DNA from: Bradyrhizobium mercantei | Lineage (GTDB): Bacteria > Pseudomonadota > Alphaproteobacteria > Rhizobiales > Xanthobacteraceae | Assembly: GCF_001982635.1 (NCBI RefSeq) | Contig: NZ_MKFI01000004.1 | Coordinates: 427,609 to 491,608 of the forward strand | DNA length: 64,000 nucleotides | Direction of reading: 5' to 3' | Shown: positions 9,034-17,809 of the stretch, piece after piece | Layout of the letters: every line of letters starts with the position of its first letter | Numbering within the stretch: the first letter of the stretch is position 1 | Position numbers and translations under genes: made by a program | The notes under the pieces: generated by a model | Database searches by the model: none | Told to the model about the DNA's origin: nothing | What the model saw: only the letters and a program-made list of their open reading frames with translations

Positions 9034-10185
9034 TCAGGCTGATATCGGGGCGACGTCGATCCAGCGCCGCTCTTTCCAGCTCTGCAGCGCACATTCGGCG
9101 AGCTGCACGCCCTTGGCGCCTTCGAGCAGGGTGTATTTGTAGGGCGCATCCTCGCAGACATGGCGGATGAACATCTCCCACTGCTCCTTGAAGCCGTTAT
9201 CATAGACGACGTTCTCAGGCAGCTTCTGCCAGTCGGCATAGAAATCGTGCATGCGCTTCTCGTCCGGATTCCACACCGGCCGCGGCGTCGCCTGGCGCGC
9301 CTGGATCACGCAGTCGGTCAGGCCCGCGACCGCCGAGCCATGGGTGCCGTCGACCTGGAAAGTGACGAGGTCGTCGCGATAGACGCGCGTCACCCAGCTC
9401 ATGTTGATATGCGCGATGACGCCGCCCTTCAGGCGGAAGGTGGCGTAGGCCGAATCGTCGGCAGTCGCCTGGTACTTCTTGCCCTTCTCGTCATAACGCT
9501 CGGGAATGTCTGTCGTGCCGATGCAGACCACGCTCTCGACCTCACCGAACAGATTGTCGAGCACGTAGCGCCAGTGGCAGACCATGTCCAGGATGATGCC
9601 GCCGCCGTCCTCGGCACGGTAATTCCACGACGGCCGCTGCGCTTCCTGCCAACCGCCCTCGAACACCCAATAGCCGAACTCGCCGCGCACCGAGAGCATG
9701 CGGCCGAAGAAGCCGGAGTCGCGCAGGAAGGCGAGCTTCTTCAGGCCCGGCAGGAACAACTTGTCCTGCACCGTGCCGTGCTTGAGCCCCTTGGCATTGG
9801 CGAGCTTCACGACCGCAACGGCCTCCTCGAGATTGGTCGCGATCGGCTTCTCGCAATAGACATGCTTGCCGGCATTGATCGCCTTGGTCAGCAGCGAAGG
9901 CCGCGCCTGCGTGGTGGCGGCGTCGAAGAACACGGTGTCGCCCTGGTTGGCGAGCGCGCGGTCAAGATCGGTGGTGTGACGCTCGATATTGTAGCGTTTC
10001 GCCAATGCGCCGACCTTCTCGGCGTCGCGGCCGACCAGGATCGGATCGGGCATGATGCGGCCGCCGTTCGCGAGCTGCACGCCGCCCTGCTCGCGGATCG
10101 CGACGATCGAGCGGATCAGATGCTGGTTGAGCCCCATCCGGCCGGTGACACCGTTCATGATCAGGCCGAGGCGTTTGGTCGTCAT
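9034..10185 (-). CDS. Gfo/Idh/MocA-family NAD(P)-dependent oxidoreductase
   Basis: A protein of 383 residues. The N-terminal Rossmann domain starts RLGLIMNGVTGRMG; the conserved CEKPIATN motif at 111-118 contains the family lysine K113, and the C-terminal alpha/beta domain carries the substrate site (DMVCHWRYVLDNLFG). Such enzymes oxidise or reduce cyclic sugars, inositols or sugar acids with NAD(P). The nucleotide loop NGVTGRMG is slightly atypical compared with the usual GxGxxG and resembles dihydrodipicolinate-reductase style loops. The start ATG overlaps the stop of the upstream enolase-superfamily gene by four bases (ATGA at 10182-10185), indicating coupled translation and a shared pathway. 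Confidence 0.85.
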   Translation of the reverse strand: MTTKRLGLIMNGVTGRMGLNQHLIRSIVAIREQGGVQLANGGRIMPDPILVGRDAEKVGALAKRYNIERHTTDLDRALANQGDTVFFDAATTQARPSLLTKAINAGKHVYCEKPIATNLEEAVAVVKLANAKGLKHGTVQDKLFLPGLKKLAFLRDSGFFGRMLSVRGEFGYWVFEGGWQEAQRPSWNYRAEDGGGIILDMVCHWRYVLDNLFGEVESVVCIGTTDIPERYDEKGKKYQATADDSAYATFRLKGGVIAHINMSWVTRVYRDDLVTFQVDGTHGSAVAGLTDCVIQARQATPRPVWNPDEKRMHDFYADWQKLPENVVYDNGFKEQWEMFIRHVCEDAPYKYTLLEGAKGVQLAECALQSWKERRWIDVAPISA

Positions 10186-11588
10186 ACTGTCTGCTCCTGC
10201 GAAACGCGTGGTGTTGGCCGCTTGAGCGGCTGCATGGTGGACCAGTCCGGATGGATCGAACTGGCAAATCCGGCGGCGGCGGCGATCGATCCGGTCAGGA
10301 GATCGCCGTCATGGATCGCGAGGCGGACCTTGCTGCCGTCGCGCGCGTAGAGATCGGGATGCGCGGTGAGGAAGGCGTCGGCCTCGTCGGCCGGGGTGTC
10401 GGCAAAGCCGTCGACGTAATGGTGCCCGTTGCGTTCGGCATGCGGGACGCCGATCAGCGCACCGAGTGCGAGGTCCTGCTGCACGCCGAGCCCGGCCTGG
10501 CAGGTCAGATCCTCGCCGCTGATGAAATAGGAAGCGCCATCGACACTCCACGCCGCCGCGCGCGTGGCGTTGATGACGGACTTGTAGATGCCCTTGCACG
10601 ATTTCGAGGAGATGCCGCGATAGCCGAGCGCCCGCGCCTGCGGAAATGCGTCGTAGGAATCGTCGGCCTCGTCGATAATGAAATTACGCGCGGCAAGTCG
10701 CCAGATTGGCGAGGCCTTGGTGATATCGCGCGGCATCGGCTGCTCGATGTAGAGCAGGTTCGCCGAGATCGACTGCAGTGCCGGGTCATCGTCAAGCCGA
10801 TCGACCAGCGCGTTCAGTGCGGCAAGATCGGCATATTGCTCGTTGGCATCGAGCGTGATCCTGGTGGTGTAAGGCAGCTTTGCAAGCTCGCTGCCGATCT
10901 GCGCCAGCCGCGCCGCGTCATGAGCGGGATCGCCGTTCAGCTTGAGCTTGAAATAGCGCGCGCCGGCGTTCTCGTTGCGGTCGGCGACGCCGCCCTCGCC
11001 TTCGACCTTGTCGTCCATCCCGACCGTGTGCCTGACGGCGACACGTTCGAGCCGTTGGCGCGCCGACAGAAACCGCGCGATTGCGGCATCGTCGAGATCC
11101 GGCGTCAGCCGCGCGTCGACGCCGGCGATATTGCCGGCCATGCCGTCGAAGAAATTGACGCCGGCCGCGCGCAGCAGCGCATCCAGGATCGCCTTGTCGA
11201 TCTCGGCCGGGCCGAAGCCGGCGGCGAGCGGCGGAATGTCCTCCGCGGCGCAGGCCGCGACCTGCGGGCCAATACAGGCGGCATGCAGGCCGAATGCGGT
11301 CTCAAAGCCCGTGTTGGCGAGATAGAGCTCGCGTGCGCTCGCAAGCGAACGGCGGAGGCCGTCGAGCGACTGTGGGTCCGTCAGATGCGGCCGCTTGTCG
11401 AACCATTTCGGTGCCAGCATCTCGGCGCTGGCGCCGGTCGACCGGCCCTTGCCCTCCACCTCGATCTCGACCCGGACGAAGAGCTGCGTCGACGCGGTGA
11501 TCGTGACGGCGCCGAAGCGGAACGGCCGGGCGAACACCAGCGGCCGTTCGAAGAAGGCGATATCTTTGACTGCGAGACGAGGCGGCAT
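10182..11588 (-). CDS. mandelate racemase/muconate lactonizing enzyme-like (enolase superfamily)
   Basis: A 468-residue enolase-superfamily enzyme, longer than the usual 370-400. Barrel-domain ligands can be traced: KxK at K214/K216 (YFKLKLNGD), first metal ligand D247 (TLDANEQ), second E282 (YIEQP), third D306/E307 (IIDEADDSY) and a lysine on the opposite face at K329 or K332 (SSKSCKG). This arrangement, with acidic and lysine groups on both sides, suits dehydration or epimerisation of an acid sugar. The substrate is not predictable by eye. It is the first enzyme gene after the ABC transporter genes and overlaps the Gfo/Idh/MocA gene. The start ATG 11588 has no good ribosome site, which suggests coupling to the upstream ATPase gene 12 bases away. 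Confidence 0.82.
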   Translation of the reverse strand: MPPRLAVKDIAFFERPLVFARPFRFGAVTITASTQLFVRVEIEVEGKGRSTGASAEMLAPKWFDKRPHLTDPQSLDGLRRSLASARELYLANTGFETAFGLHAACIGPQVAACAAEDIPPLAAGFGPAEIDKAILDALLRAAGVNFFDGMAGNIAGVDARLTPDLDDAAIARFLSARQRLERVAVRHTVGMDDKVEGEGGVADRNENAGARYFKLKLNGDPAHDAARLAQIGSELAKLPYTTRITLDANEQYADLAALNALVDRLDDDPALQSISANLLYIEQPMPRDITKASPIWRLAARNFIIDEADDSYDAFPQARALGYRGISSKSCKGIYKSVINATRAAAWSVDGASYFISGEDLTCQAGLGVQQDLALGALIGVPHAERNGHHYVDGFADTPADEADAFLTAHPDLYARDGSKVRLAIHDGDLLTGSIAAAAGFASSIHPDWSTMQPLKRPTPRVSQEQTV

Positions 11589-11600
11589 TGGAGGCTCGAT

Positions 11601-12449
11601 TCAGTCCAGCGACCCCTGCGTGAAGAAATGCTTGCGGATCCGCTGCACCAGTTCGTTGAAGACGGGATCGGACATCGTCTCGAGCGAGCGCGGCCGCGGC
11701 ATCGGCACGTCGTAGATCGCGGCAATCGCGCCGGGGCGTTCGGTCATCACGAGCACGCGGTCGGCGAGGAACACGGCTTCGGGAATCGAGTGCGTGATCA
11801 GCAGCACCGTCTTGCCGGTCTCGCGCTGGATTCGCATCAGTTCGACATTCATCCGCTCCCGCGTCATGGCGTCGAGCGCGCCGAACGGCTCGTCCATCAG
11901 CATGATCTTGGGATCGTGCACCAGCGCACGGCAGATCGAGGCGCGCTGCTGCATGCCGCCGGACAGCTGCCACGGCAACTTCTTCTCGAAGCCTTCGAGG
12001 CCGACCAGCTTCAACAGCTCCCTGGCGCGGGCAAGATATTTGTCCCGCGGCAACTGCTTCATGTCGATCGGCAGCATCACGTTGGAGAGGATGTTGCGCC
12101 ATGGCAGCAGCAGCGCGTTCTGGAACACGATGCCGACATTGCCGTGCGGCCTGGTCACCGGCTCGCCGTCGACCAGCACCTCGCCTGATGTCGGCGGCAG
12201 CAGGCCCGAGATCATCTTGAGCAGCGTGGACTTGCCGCAGCCGGAGGGCCCGACCACGACAAAGAATTCGCCGTCATTGATGGTGAAGTCGAGCGGCCGC
12301 AGCGACGGCACATCGCCATCGCGCGAGCGGTAGGTCTTCGACACGCCGGACAGCTTGATGCCGGGCGCGGCGCCGGCCGCGCGGTCCGACACCAGCCGCA
12401 GATGCGCGGCGGGCTGGCTGACTTCGGTTGGCTTCGGTAGGGGATTCAT
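11601..12449 (-). CDS. ABC transporter ATP-binding protein (nitrate/sulfonate/taurine type)
   Basis: A 282-residue ABC ATPase from ATG 12449. Walker A is GPSGCGKST at 67-75, the Q-loop is Q110, the signature LSGGMQQR is 162-169, Walker B is IMLMDEP at 182-188 and the H-loop is H220. The short C-terminus and QNALLLPWRNILSNV segment are typical of the SsuB/TauB/ThiZ group, which pairs with NMT1-like binding proteins such as the one encoded upstream. It energises import through the permease at 13.7-14.6 kb. Upstream coding potential beyond 12449 belongs to an intergenic palindromic repeat and was not included. Confidence 0.9.
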   Translation of the reverse strand: MNPLPKPTEVSQPAAHLRLVSDRAAGAAPGIKLSGVSKTYRSRDGDVPSLRPLDFTINDGEFFVVVGPSGCGKSTLLKMISGLLPPTSGEVLVDGEPVTRPHGNVGIVFQNALLLPWRNILSNVMLPIDMKQLPRDKYLARARELLKLVGLEGFEKKLPWQLSGGMQQRASICRALVHDPKIMLMDEPFGALDAMTRERMNVELMRIQRETGKTVLLITHSIPEAVFLADRVLVMTERPGAIAAIYDVPMPRPRSLETMSDPVFNELVQRIRKHFFTQGSLD

Positions 12450-12465
12450 CGCGCCTCTCTCCCCC

Positions 12466-12602
12466 CGTCGTCCCTGCGAAAGCAGGGACCCATACGCCGC
12501 GGCTTTTCCTTCGGGCACATGGGGAGAGACCTCCCGCAAAAACCAACGACGGTGGTTATGGGTCCCTGCTCCGTGCGCAATCGCGCACTCGGCAGGGACG
12601 AC
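12466..12602. repeat. intergenic inverted repeat, family A copy 1
   Basis: The outer arms read CGTCGTCCCTGC...GGGACCCATA on the left and TATGGGTCCCTGC...CAGGGACGAC on the right, about 137 bases apart. Each arm is itself a short hairpin (TCCCTGC/GCAGGGA), so the element can fold as a double hairpin. Five further copies with the same ends occur in this window. It sits between the ATPase and binding-protein genes of one ABC operon, where it may form an mRNA structure that stabilises or attenuates the message (inference). Confidence 0.85.
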
Positions 12603-12618
12603 AGCGGGGGTTGACTGC

Positions 12619-13614
12619 TCACGAATTACCCTTCGGCAGATAGTCGTTGGTGTAGAACGCCTTCGGATTGGCCTTGGCCTTGGCGTCGAGGCCGCCATAT
12701 TCGACCATCAGGTCGACCGACTCGGTCATGTTCTGGTCGGTGACCTGGAACGGCCGCTTGGTCTTGGTCTCCGCCGTGCGGTAGAGCGGGATCGTCAGTT
12801 CGAAGCCTTGCGTGAGCGTGTCGATCTTGCCGCCCTTCGGATTGGCGTCGAGGATCGACTGCGCGGCGGCCTTCGGATCCTTCTCCGCAGCTTCCACCGC
12901 CTTTGTCGTCGCCGACATGAAGCGGCGGACCAGGTCGGCATTGGCCTTCACGTAGTCGGAATTCGCGATGATGCCCGACGACACCATGTTGATGCCGTAG
13001 TCGGCGAACTTGATCGGATAGACGTCCTTGCCGGTGGCGTCCTTGATCTTCATCGACTGGTCCATGACGTAGCCGAGCAACAGATCGGCCTGGCCGTTGA
13101 TGACCGCGTTGAGCTTGGTCTGGCCATCGCCGGCAACGGTCTGGAAGTCGCTTTCCTTCAGCCCGGTCTTCTTCAGGAACAGCGGCCAGATCTGCGTCAT
13201 CGAATCCGCGGGCGTGATCGCGACCGTCTTGCCCTTGATATCCTCCGGCTTCCTGATGTTCTTGTCGGCAAGGCTCATCGCCGACATCGGGCTGGTCTGC
13301 AGCAGCACGCCGGTGGCGATGACAGGGGCGCCCTTCACCGCCGCACGCATCATGGTGGGTACGTCGACATAGCCGAAGTCGGCGGTCTTGGCCGCCACCG
13401 CCTGCGTGGTCGCGGCCGAGCCGCGGCCTTCCTGGATCTCGAGGTCGATGCTCTCAGCGGCATAGATGCCCTTGGCCTTGCCGTAATAAAACGGCGCATG
13501 CTCGCCATAGACGTACCAGTTCAGCATCAGCACGACCTTGTCCGCGGCGGATGCCGGGGCCACCGCCAGCGCGGTCCAGGCCAGCGCGGCTATAACAGCA
13601 GTGATCAATCGCAT
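12619..13614 (-). CDS. ABC transporter substrate-binding protein, NMT1/SsuA type
   Basis: A periplasmic binding protein of about 331 residues; ATG 13614 or the adjacent ATG 13617 is the start. A Sec signal peptide (MRLITAVIAALAWTALAVAPASA) precedes the mature start ADKVVLMLNWYVYGEHAPFYYGKAKGIY. The N-terminal lobe motif LNW...EHAPFYYGKAKGIY, then GRGSAATTQAVAAKTADFGYVD, is characteristic of the NMT1/THI5-like group used for pyrimidines, nitrate, sulfonates and aromatic or sugar-like compounds. It works with the ATPase and permease on either side. The ligand is unknown, but the adjoining enolase-superfamily/Gfo/DUF993 enzymes suggest it feeds that pathway. Confidence 0.88.
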   Translation of the reverse strand: MRLITAVIAALAWTALAVAPASAADKVVLMLNWYVYGEHAPFYYGKAKGIYAAESIDLEIQEGRGSAATTQAVAAKTADFGYVDVPTMMRAAVKGAPVIATGVLLQTSPMSAMSLADKNIRKPEDIKGKTVAITPADSMTQIWPLFLKKTGLKESDFQTVAGDGQTKLNAVINGQADLLLGYVMDQSMKIKDATGKDVYPIKFADYGINMVSSGIIANSDYVKANADLVRRFMSATTKAVEAAEKDPKAAAQSILDANPKGGKIDTLTQGFELTIPLYRTAETKTKRPFQVTDQNMTESVDLMVEYGGLDAKAKANPKAFYTNDYLPKGNS

Positions 13615-13639
13615 CACATTATCCTCCCGTTTTTCTTTT

Positions 13640-13719
13640 CGTCATTGCGAGCGAAGCGAAGCAATCCATCGTGCAGCAAGCGGGAAATTGCTTCGTCGCT
13701 ATCGCTCCTCGCAATGACG
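13640..13719. repeat. intergenic inverted repeat, family B copy 1
   Basis: Outer ends CGTCATTGCGAGCGAAGCGA and CTCCTCGCAATGACG enclose a central hairpin pairing GAAGCAAT with ATTGCTTC. The same CGTCATTGCGAG...GAAGCAATCCATC layout recurs at 31.3 kb. It lies between the binding-protein and permease genes of one operon. Confidence 0.85.
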
Positions 13720-13742
13720 TTGCTGTTGTTTCTGTGCACATC

Positions 13743-14552
13743 CTACGAAGCGAAGCTGATGTCGTCGCGCTGGCTGACGTGCCAGGGGATCACCAGCCGC
13801 TCGATGCGGTCGACGATCCAGAACAGGATGACGCCGAGCAGCGCCAGGATCACCAGTGCAGCGAACATCGTCGGCAGGTCGAAGGTGCCGATCGAGCGCT
13901 GCATCACATAGCCGATGCCGGAGTTGGAGCCGACGAACTCACCGACCACGGCCCCGACCACAGCGAGCGTCACCGACACCTTCAGGCCGGAGAAGATCGC
14001 AGGCATCGCATGCGGCAGGTTGACCGCGCAGAACACCTTGAAGCGGCTGCCCTGCATCGCGCGCGCCAGGTCGACCATGTCGGGGTCGACCGACTTGAAG
14101 CCCTGCACGGCCGAGACGACCACCGGGAAGAAGCCGAGCAGGAACGCGGAGATCACCTTGGGGATGATGCCGAAGCCGAACCACACCACGAACAGCGGCG
14201 CGATCGCGATCTTCGGCACGGATTGGGAGAACACCAGCAGCGGATAGACGTAGCTCTCGACCGTCTTCGAGCCCGCGATCAGCATCGCGACGGGAATGCC
14301 GAACAGCGCCGAGAGCAGGAAGCCGCACAGCGTCGCATAGGTGGTCGGCCAGGACTGCCGCAACAGCTCCGGCCAGTCGGTCCAGAGCACCGCGACGACG
14401 TCGCCGGGCGACGGGATCTGATAAGCCGGAATGTGGAACAACCGGATCGAGAGATCCCAGGCCGCCACGATCACAACCAGGAACAGGAACGGGCGCAGCC
14501 ACGCCGCATTCAGCACCTTCGACAGGCCCGAAGGGCTCTTTGCCTCCGCCAC
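13743..14552 (-). CDS. ABC transporter permease (SsuC/TauC type)
   Basis: An inner-membrane permease of 269 residues with about six hydrophobic segments and the EAA-like cytoplasmic loop near AFLLGFFPVVVSAVQGFKSVDPDMVDLARAM. The start chosen is GTG 14552 (VAEAKSPSGLSKVLN) because AGGGAG lies nine bases before it. The frame continues upstream to an ATG at 14651 but that stretch shows no similarity to permease N-termini. It completes a binding protein/permease/ATPase importer; the gene order permease-binding protein-ATPase on the minus strand is interrupted by two palindromic elements. Confidence 0.87.
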   Translation of the reverse strand: MAEAKSPSGLSKVLNAAWLRPFLFLVVIVAAWDLSIRLFHIPAYQIPSPGDVVAVLWTDWPELLRQSWPTTYATLCGFLLSALFGIPVAMLIAGSKTVESYVYPLLVFSQSVPKIAIAPLFVVWFGFGIIPKVISAFLLGFFPVVVSAVQGFKSVDPDMVDLARAMQGSRFKVFCAVNLPHAMPAIFSGLKVSVTLAVVGAVVGEFVGSNSGIGYVMQRSIGTFDLPTMFAALVILALLGVILFWIVDRIERLVIPWHVSQRDDISFAS

Positions 14553-14686
14553 GTCACGCTCCCTTGCAGTCTCTGTTCGGAGAGAAATTAACCCGTTGGA
14601 TAAATACTGTCCAGCCCCTGGCGCGCGGCAAAATCGCGCCGAAACATGCAACTTTCGTCAGGCAAGATTTTTGGTCCGAATGTTTG

Positions 14687-14773
14687 GTAGCCCGGATGAG
14701 CGAAGCGATATCCGGGGGAAAACCTGTCCGGGGATGGCCCGGTCCCGGATGTCGCTTCGCTCATCCGGGCTAC
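14687..14773. repeat. intergenic inverted repeat, family C
   Basis: Ends GTAGCCCGGATGAGCGAAGCGA and its near-complement TCGCTTCGCTCATCCGGGCTAC form an imperfect hairpin of about 87 bases, with an inner pair TCCGGGG/CCCGGAT. It occupies most of the 265-base space between the TetR gene and the permease gene. Apart from this element I see no gene or clear promoter in 14553-14817. Confidence 0.85.
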
Positions 14774-14817
14774 GAGCTATCGTGCTTGGCAATGACTTCA
14801 GACGAACCGCGAAGCGT

Positions 14818-15522
14818 TCACACCACCCGGTGTTCGCTGGTACGCAGCAGCGGCATCGCGCTGCCGACTTCGGCCGTGGACTTGCCGGTCAGCGCCGCCA
14901 GCACCAGCGCGGTCATGTGCTCGAGGCGCTCGTCGCGAGCGTCCTTCTTGAGGAGATCGCGGCCGAAGATCACGCTCAAGGTGGCGCTGTTGGAGAGATA
15001 GAAGAACGCGAGCCCCGCGATCGAGATATAGAGCTGCACCGGATCGACCGCGACGCGGAAATCGCCGCTCTCCACCCCGCGCGTCACCACCGTGCGGATC
15101 ATCTCGACAAAGGGCGAGTGCATCGACTTGACCTTGGTCGAGCGCTTCAGGTGCTTTGCCTTGGCGAGGTTTTCCGTGTTCAGCAATGCCAGGAACTCGG
15201 GATTGCGCAGGAAATAGTTCCACGTGAAGTCGATCAGCCGCCCGATCGCCTCGGGCGGATCGAGATGCTCGAGATCGAGCGTGCGCTCCTCGGCGCGGAT
15301 CTTCTCGTAGGCGCCTTCCAGCACCTCGAGATAGAGATCCTCCTTGTTGCCGACATGGTAGTACAGCATGCGCTTGTTGGCGCCGGCATTGGCCGCGATG
15401 CGGTCGACCCGCGCCCCGGCGAGGCCATGGGCGGCGAATTCCTGCTTGGCCGCCTCGAGAATCCGCAGCCGCATCCCTTCCGGGTCGCGCTGCCATCTCT
15501 GTATTCGCTTTGCCTTCGCCAA
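14818..15522 (-). CDS. TetR/AcrR-family transcriptional regulator
   Basis: A 234-residue regulator. The N-terminal TetR helix-turn-helix is clear: RLRILEAAKQEFAAHGLAGARVDRIAANAGANKRMLYYHVGNKEDLYLEVL at about residues 18-68, with the usual YYHVGNKEDLY recognition-helix end. The larger C-terminal ligand domain (GFxWNYFLRNPEFLALLNTENL-type) resembles the TetR_C_7/YsiA-like group, often linked to pyrimidine, aromatic or sugar pathways. It is the first gene of the minus-strand run containing the ABC importer and catabolic enzymes, so it is a good candidate to control them. No operator was identified. Confidence 0.88.
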   Translation of the reverse strand: MAKAKRIQRWQRDPEGMRLRILEAAKQEFAAHGLAGARVDRIAANAGANKRMLYYHVGNKEDLYLEVLEGAYEKIRAEERTLDLEHLDPPEAIGRLIDFTWNYFLRNPEFLALLNTENLAKAKHLKRSTKVKSMHSPFVEMIRTVVTRGVESGDFRVAVDPVQLYISIAGLAFFYLSNSATLSVIFGRDLLKKDARDERLEHMTALVLAALTGKSTAEVGSAMPLLRTSEHRVV

Positions 15523-15630
15523 TTCGATCGCCCGGTGATGCCCAGTAGATCAATGTAACATGACGCGCGACGTTTGAGAACGAATGTTGTCGTGACCGCG
15601 ATGCGGGAATATTTCTCGCGTTGCACCTTC

Positions 15631-15734
15631 GTCATTCCGGGGCGCGCCTTTTGGCGCGAGCCCGGAATCCATCGAACCGCATACTCCGTGGATCAATGGA
15701 TTCCGGGTTCTCGCTTCGCGAGCCCCGGAATGAC
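15631..15734. repeat. intergenic inverted repeat, family D
   Basis: Ends GTCATTCCGGGGCGCGC and CGAGCCCCGGAATGAC pair over about 104 bases, with inner pairs CCCGGAATCCAT/ATGGATTCCGGG and small hairpins at the tips (GCGCGCCTTTTGGCGCG and TCTCGCTTCGCGAG). It fills most of the space between the VOC gene and the TetR gene; no other feature was seen in 15523-15799. Confidence 0.85.
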
Positions 15735-15799
15735 CAATGAAATTGCGCCGCCATATCCCCGCGGCGCGTTGCCGGGACGACGCGCAGATGAAACGCGGC

Positions 15800-16648
15800 C
15801 TAGCCTGGCTTCCCTTGGGAGGGCTGCACCAGAAGCGTCGGCACGCCGCAGGTGCCGGTGCGCACCGTCATCACGCGCGTGCCGGGCTTGCGGCCGGTGC
15901 GAACCTCGGAGACGTCGACGCCGGCGGCGACCAGCCGCGCATGCGTGGCATCGATATCGGCGACGCGCCAGCAGATCCCGCGCAGCCGGTCCGGCGCGTC
16001 TGTCTCCGATTTGCCGGGCCGGTGCGTGACCTCGACCACGAGATCGCCGCAGCGGAAGAACATCAGCCGGCCCCACTCGGGATGCGAGCGATCGAGCGCC
16101 ATGTCGAGCCCGAGCCGCGCGCCATAAAGCGCGGCGGCGCGTTCCGGGTCGGCGGTCGCAACCACGACATGATCCATCGCGGTGATCGAGGCCGGCATGG
16201 TGCGCACCGACAGCGGCCGCTCCTGCTCCCGCTCCAGGAAGAACATGCGCACGCCGCGCGTCGCATCGGTCGCGGCGCGTGTGCGTTTCCACGACAGCGT
16301 CGCGCCGCTCGCCTCATCGCGGCTCTCGACCTCGGCGACCGGCTCGGGCTTCAGCGTCAGCCGGTCGAGCCTGCGGTGCGTCCTGGCGATATCGCTGGTG
16401 CGGAAGCAGAGGCTCGCGAGGCCCTCGCCCTGGGTGGCGAGCGCCGTCCGGACACGCTGGGCGGCATCGTCATCGCCGCGCGGCGCCATCAACTCCAGCG
16501 TCGTGTTGTCGAGCGTGAACAGCACGCGGTCGGCGCCGTCGCCGCTGTTGCGCCAGGAAGGCGTCCGCGCGAACAGCGTCTCGTAGGCGGCGCTGGCAGC
16601 ATTGATATCGCCGGTCAGGACGACGACGTGATCAAGGCTGGTAATCAT
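15800..16648 (-). CDS. two-domain VOC (glyoxalase/dioxygenase superfamily) protein
   Basis: A 282-residue protein made of two vicinal-oxygen-chelate domains. The first starts MITSLDHVVVLTGDINAASAAYETLFA and the second, at about residue 150, SITAMDHVVVATADPERAAALYGARLG; both show the DHVVV...A..Y strand-helix start of a VOC module. Such proteins include lyases, epimerases, dioxygenases and resistance proteins, depending on metal ligands (His and Glu at the strand starts). The specific reaction is not readable. It is divergent from the PfkB kinase gene with a 231-base gap and stands apart from the upstream ABC cluster by a palindromic element. Confidence 0.8.
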   Translation of the reverse strand: MITSLDHVVVLTGDINAASAAYETLFARTPSWRNSGDGADRVLFTLDNTTLELMAPRGDDDAAQRVRTALATQGEGLASLCFRTSDIARTHRRLDRLTLKPEPVAEVESRDEASGATLSWKRTRAATDATRGVRMFFLEREQERPLSVRTMPASITAMDHVVVATADPERAAALYGARLGLDMALDRSHPEWGRLMFFRCGDLVVEVTHRPGKSETDAPDRLRGICWRVADIDATHARLVAAGVDVSEVRTGRKPGTRVMTVRTGTCGVPTLLVQPSQGKPG

Positions 16649-16879
16649 GGCTGCGGCCTCCCCGAATCTGCCGTCATTGTGCTTCTCCCTTGCGCGTCCC
16701 GGAACAAGTGGCCGCGGGCGGCCGTTATGCCGAATGCCAGAACGATCCTCGATCCGCGCGCCCGCTTCATCTGTACCCGCAAACCAGGCAGGGTTGCGAA
16801 TATTTTCAGCGATATCGGCCGACCAGCAGTGCTAGTCTGATCACCAGCCGGGACCACAGCAAGCCACGACGGAAAGCGA

Positions 16880-17773
16880 ATGCAGGCTCTCTTCATCGGA
16901 CAGACCTATATCGACGTCACCTTCATCACGGATCACATGCCTGTCGGCGACGAGAAGCACGTCGCCGACGCCTATGCGGTGTCGTTCGGCGGCAACGCGG
17001 TGACCGCAGCGTTCTGCTGCGCCAAGCTCGGCATCCACCCGGATCTGATCGCCACCATGGCCAATGACTGGCTGGGACGGATGTTCTGGGACATGGCCGA
17101 CCGGTACGGCATCTCGTTCCATCCCCGCAAGGTCAACTCCTCCTCGCTGTCCTTCATCATGCCCCATGACGGCAAGCGCGCCATCGTGCGCTGCCGCGAC
17201 GACCAGCACATCCATCCCTTTCCGCTCTTGAACATCAAGGGCTGCCGCGCGCTGCATATCGACGGCCACCAGCCGGACGCCGCGATCCATTACGCAAAAC
17301 TCTGCCGCGAGGATGGCATCCTGACCTCGCTCGACGGCGGCGGACTGCGCACCAACACCCACGAGTTGCTCGCCTTCATCGATATTGCGATCGTCGCCGA
17401 ACGGCTGTGCGAGCAGATGGACAAGACGCCGGAGCAGATGCTCGACTATCTCAAGAGCCGCGGCTGCAAGGTCGGCGGCGTCACCATGGGCGAGCGCGGC
17501 CTGCTCTGGTACGACGAGGCCGGCACGGTGCGCACGCTGCCGGCGTTTCCGATCCCGCGCGAGCGGGTGATCGACACCAACGGCGCGGGCGACGTGTTCC
17601 ACGGCGCCTACATCTACTCCTACCTCTCAAATCCGAGCAAAGGCTGGCATGAACACTTCAAGTTCGCGCGCGCGGCTTCGACCTACAAGATCCAGAAGCT
17701 CGGCAACGAGGCCGGCCTGCCGACGCTCGCCGACATCGCCGCGGTCAAGCAGGAGTTTCGCGCCGAAGCCTGA
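16880..17773 (+). CDS. PfkB-family sugar kinase
   Basis: A ribokinase-fold carbohydrate kinase of 297 residues. N-terminal FIGQTYIDVTF is a variant of the PfkB signature 1 region, SFGGNAVTAAFCCAKLG is the substrate-side GGN motif, and DTNGAGDVF (232-240) is PfkB signature 2, with D238 the catalytic base and the anion hole formed by the GAG backbone. GGAAAG upstream of ATG 16880 is a plausible ribosome site. It phosphorylates a sugar or related alcohol with ATP. A second PfkB kinase follows 36 bases later on the same strand, so the two probably share an mRNA. Confidence 0.87.
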   Translation: MQALFIGQTYIDVTFITDHMPVGDEKHVADAYAVSFGGNAVTAAFCCAKLGIHPDLIATMANDWLGRMFWDMADRYGISFHPRKVNSSSLSFIMPHDGKRAIVRCRDDQHIHPFPLLNIKGCRALHIDGHQPDAAIHYAKLCREDGILTSLDGGGLRTNTHELLAFIDIAIVAERLCEQMDKTPEQMLDYLKSRGCKVGGVTMGERGLLWYDEAGTVRTLPAFPIPRERVIDTNGAGDVFHGAYIYSYLSNPSKGWHEHFKFARAASTYKIQKLGNEAGLPTLADIAAVKQEFRAEA

Positions 17774-17809
17774 TCTGGCCGATCGAGGTTAGGCATATCG
17801 AGGTTGGCC

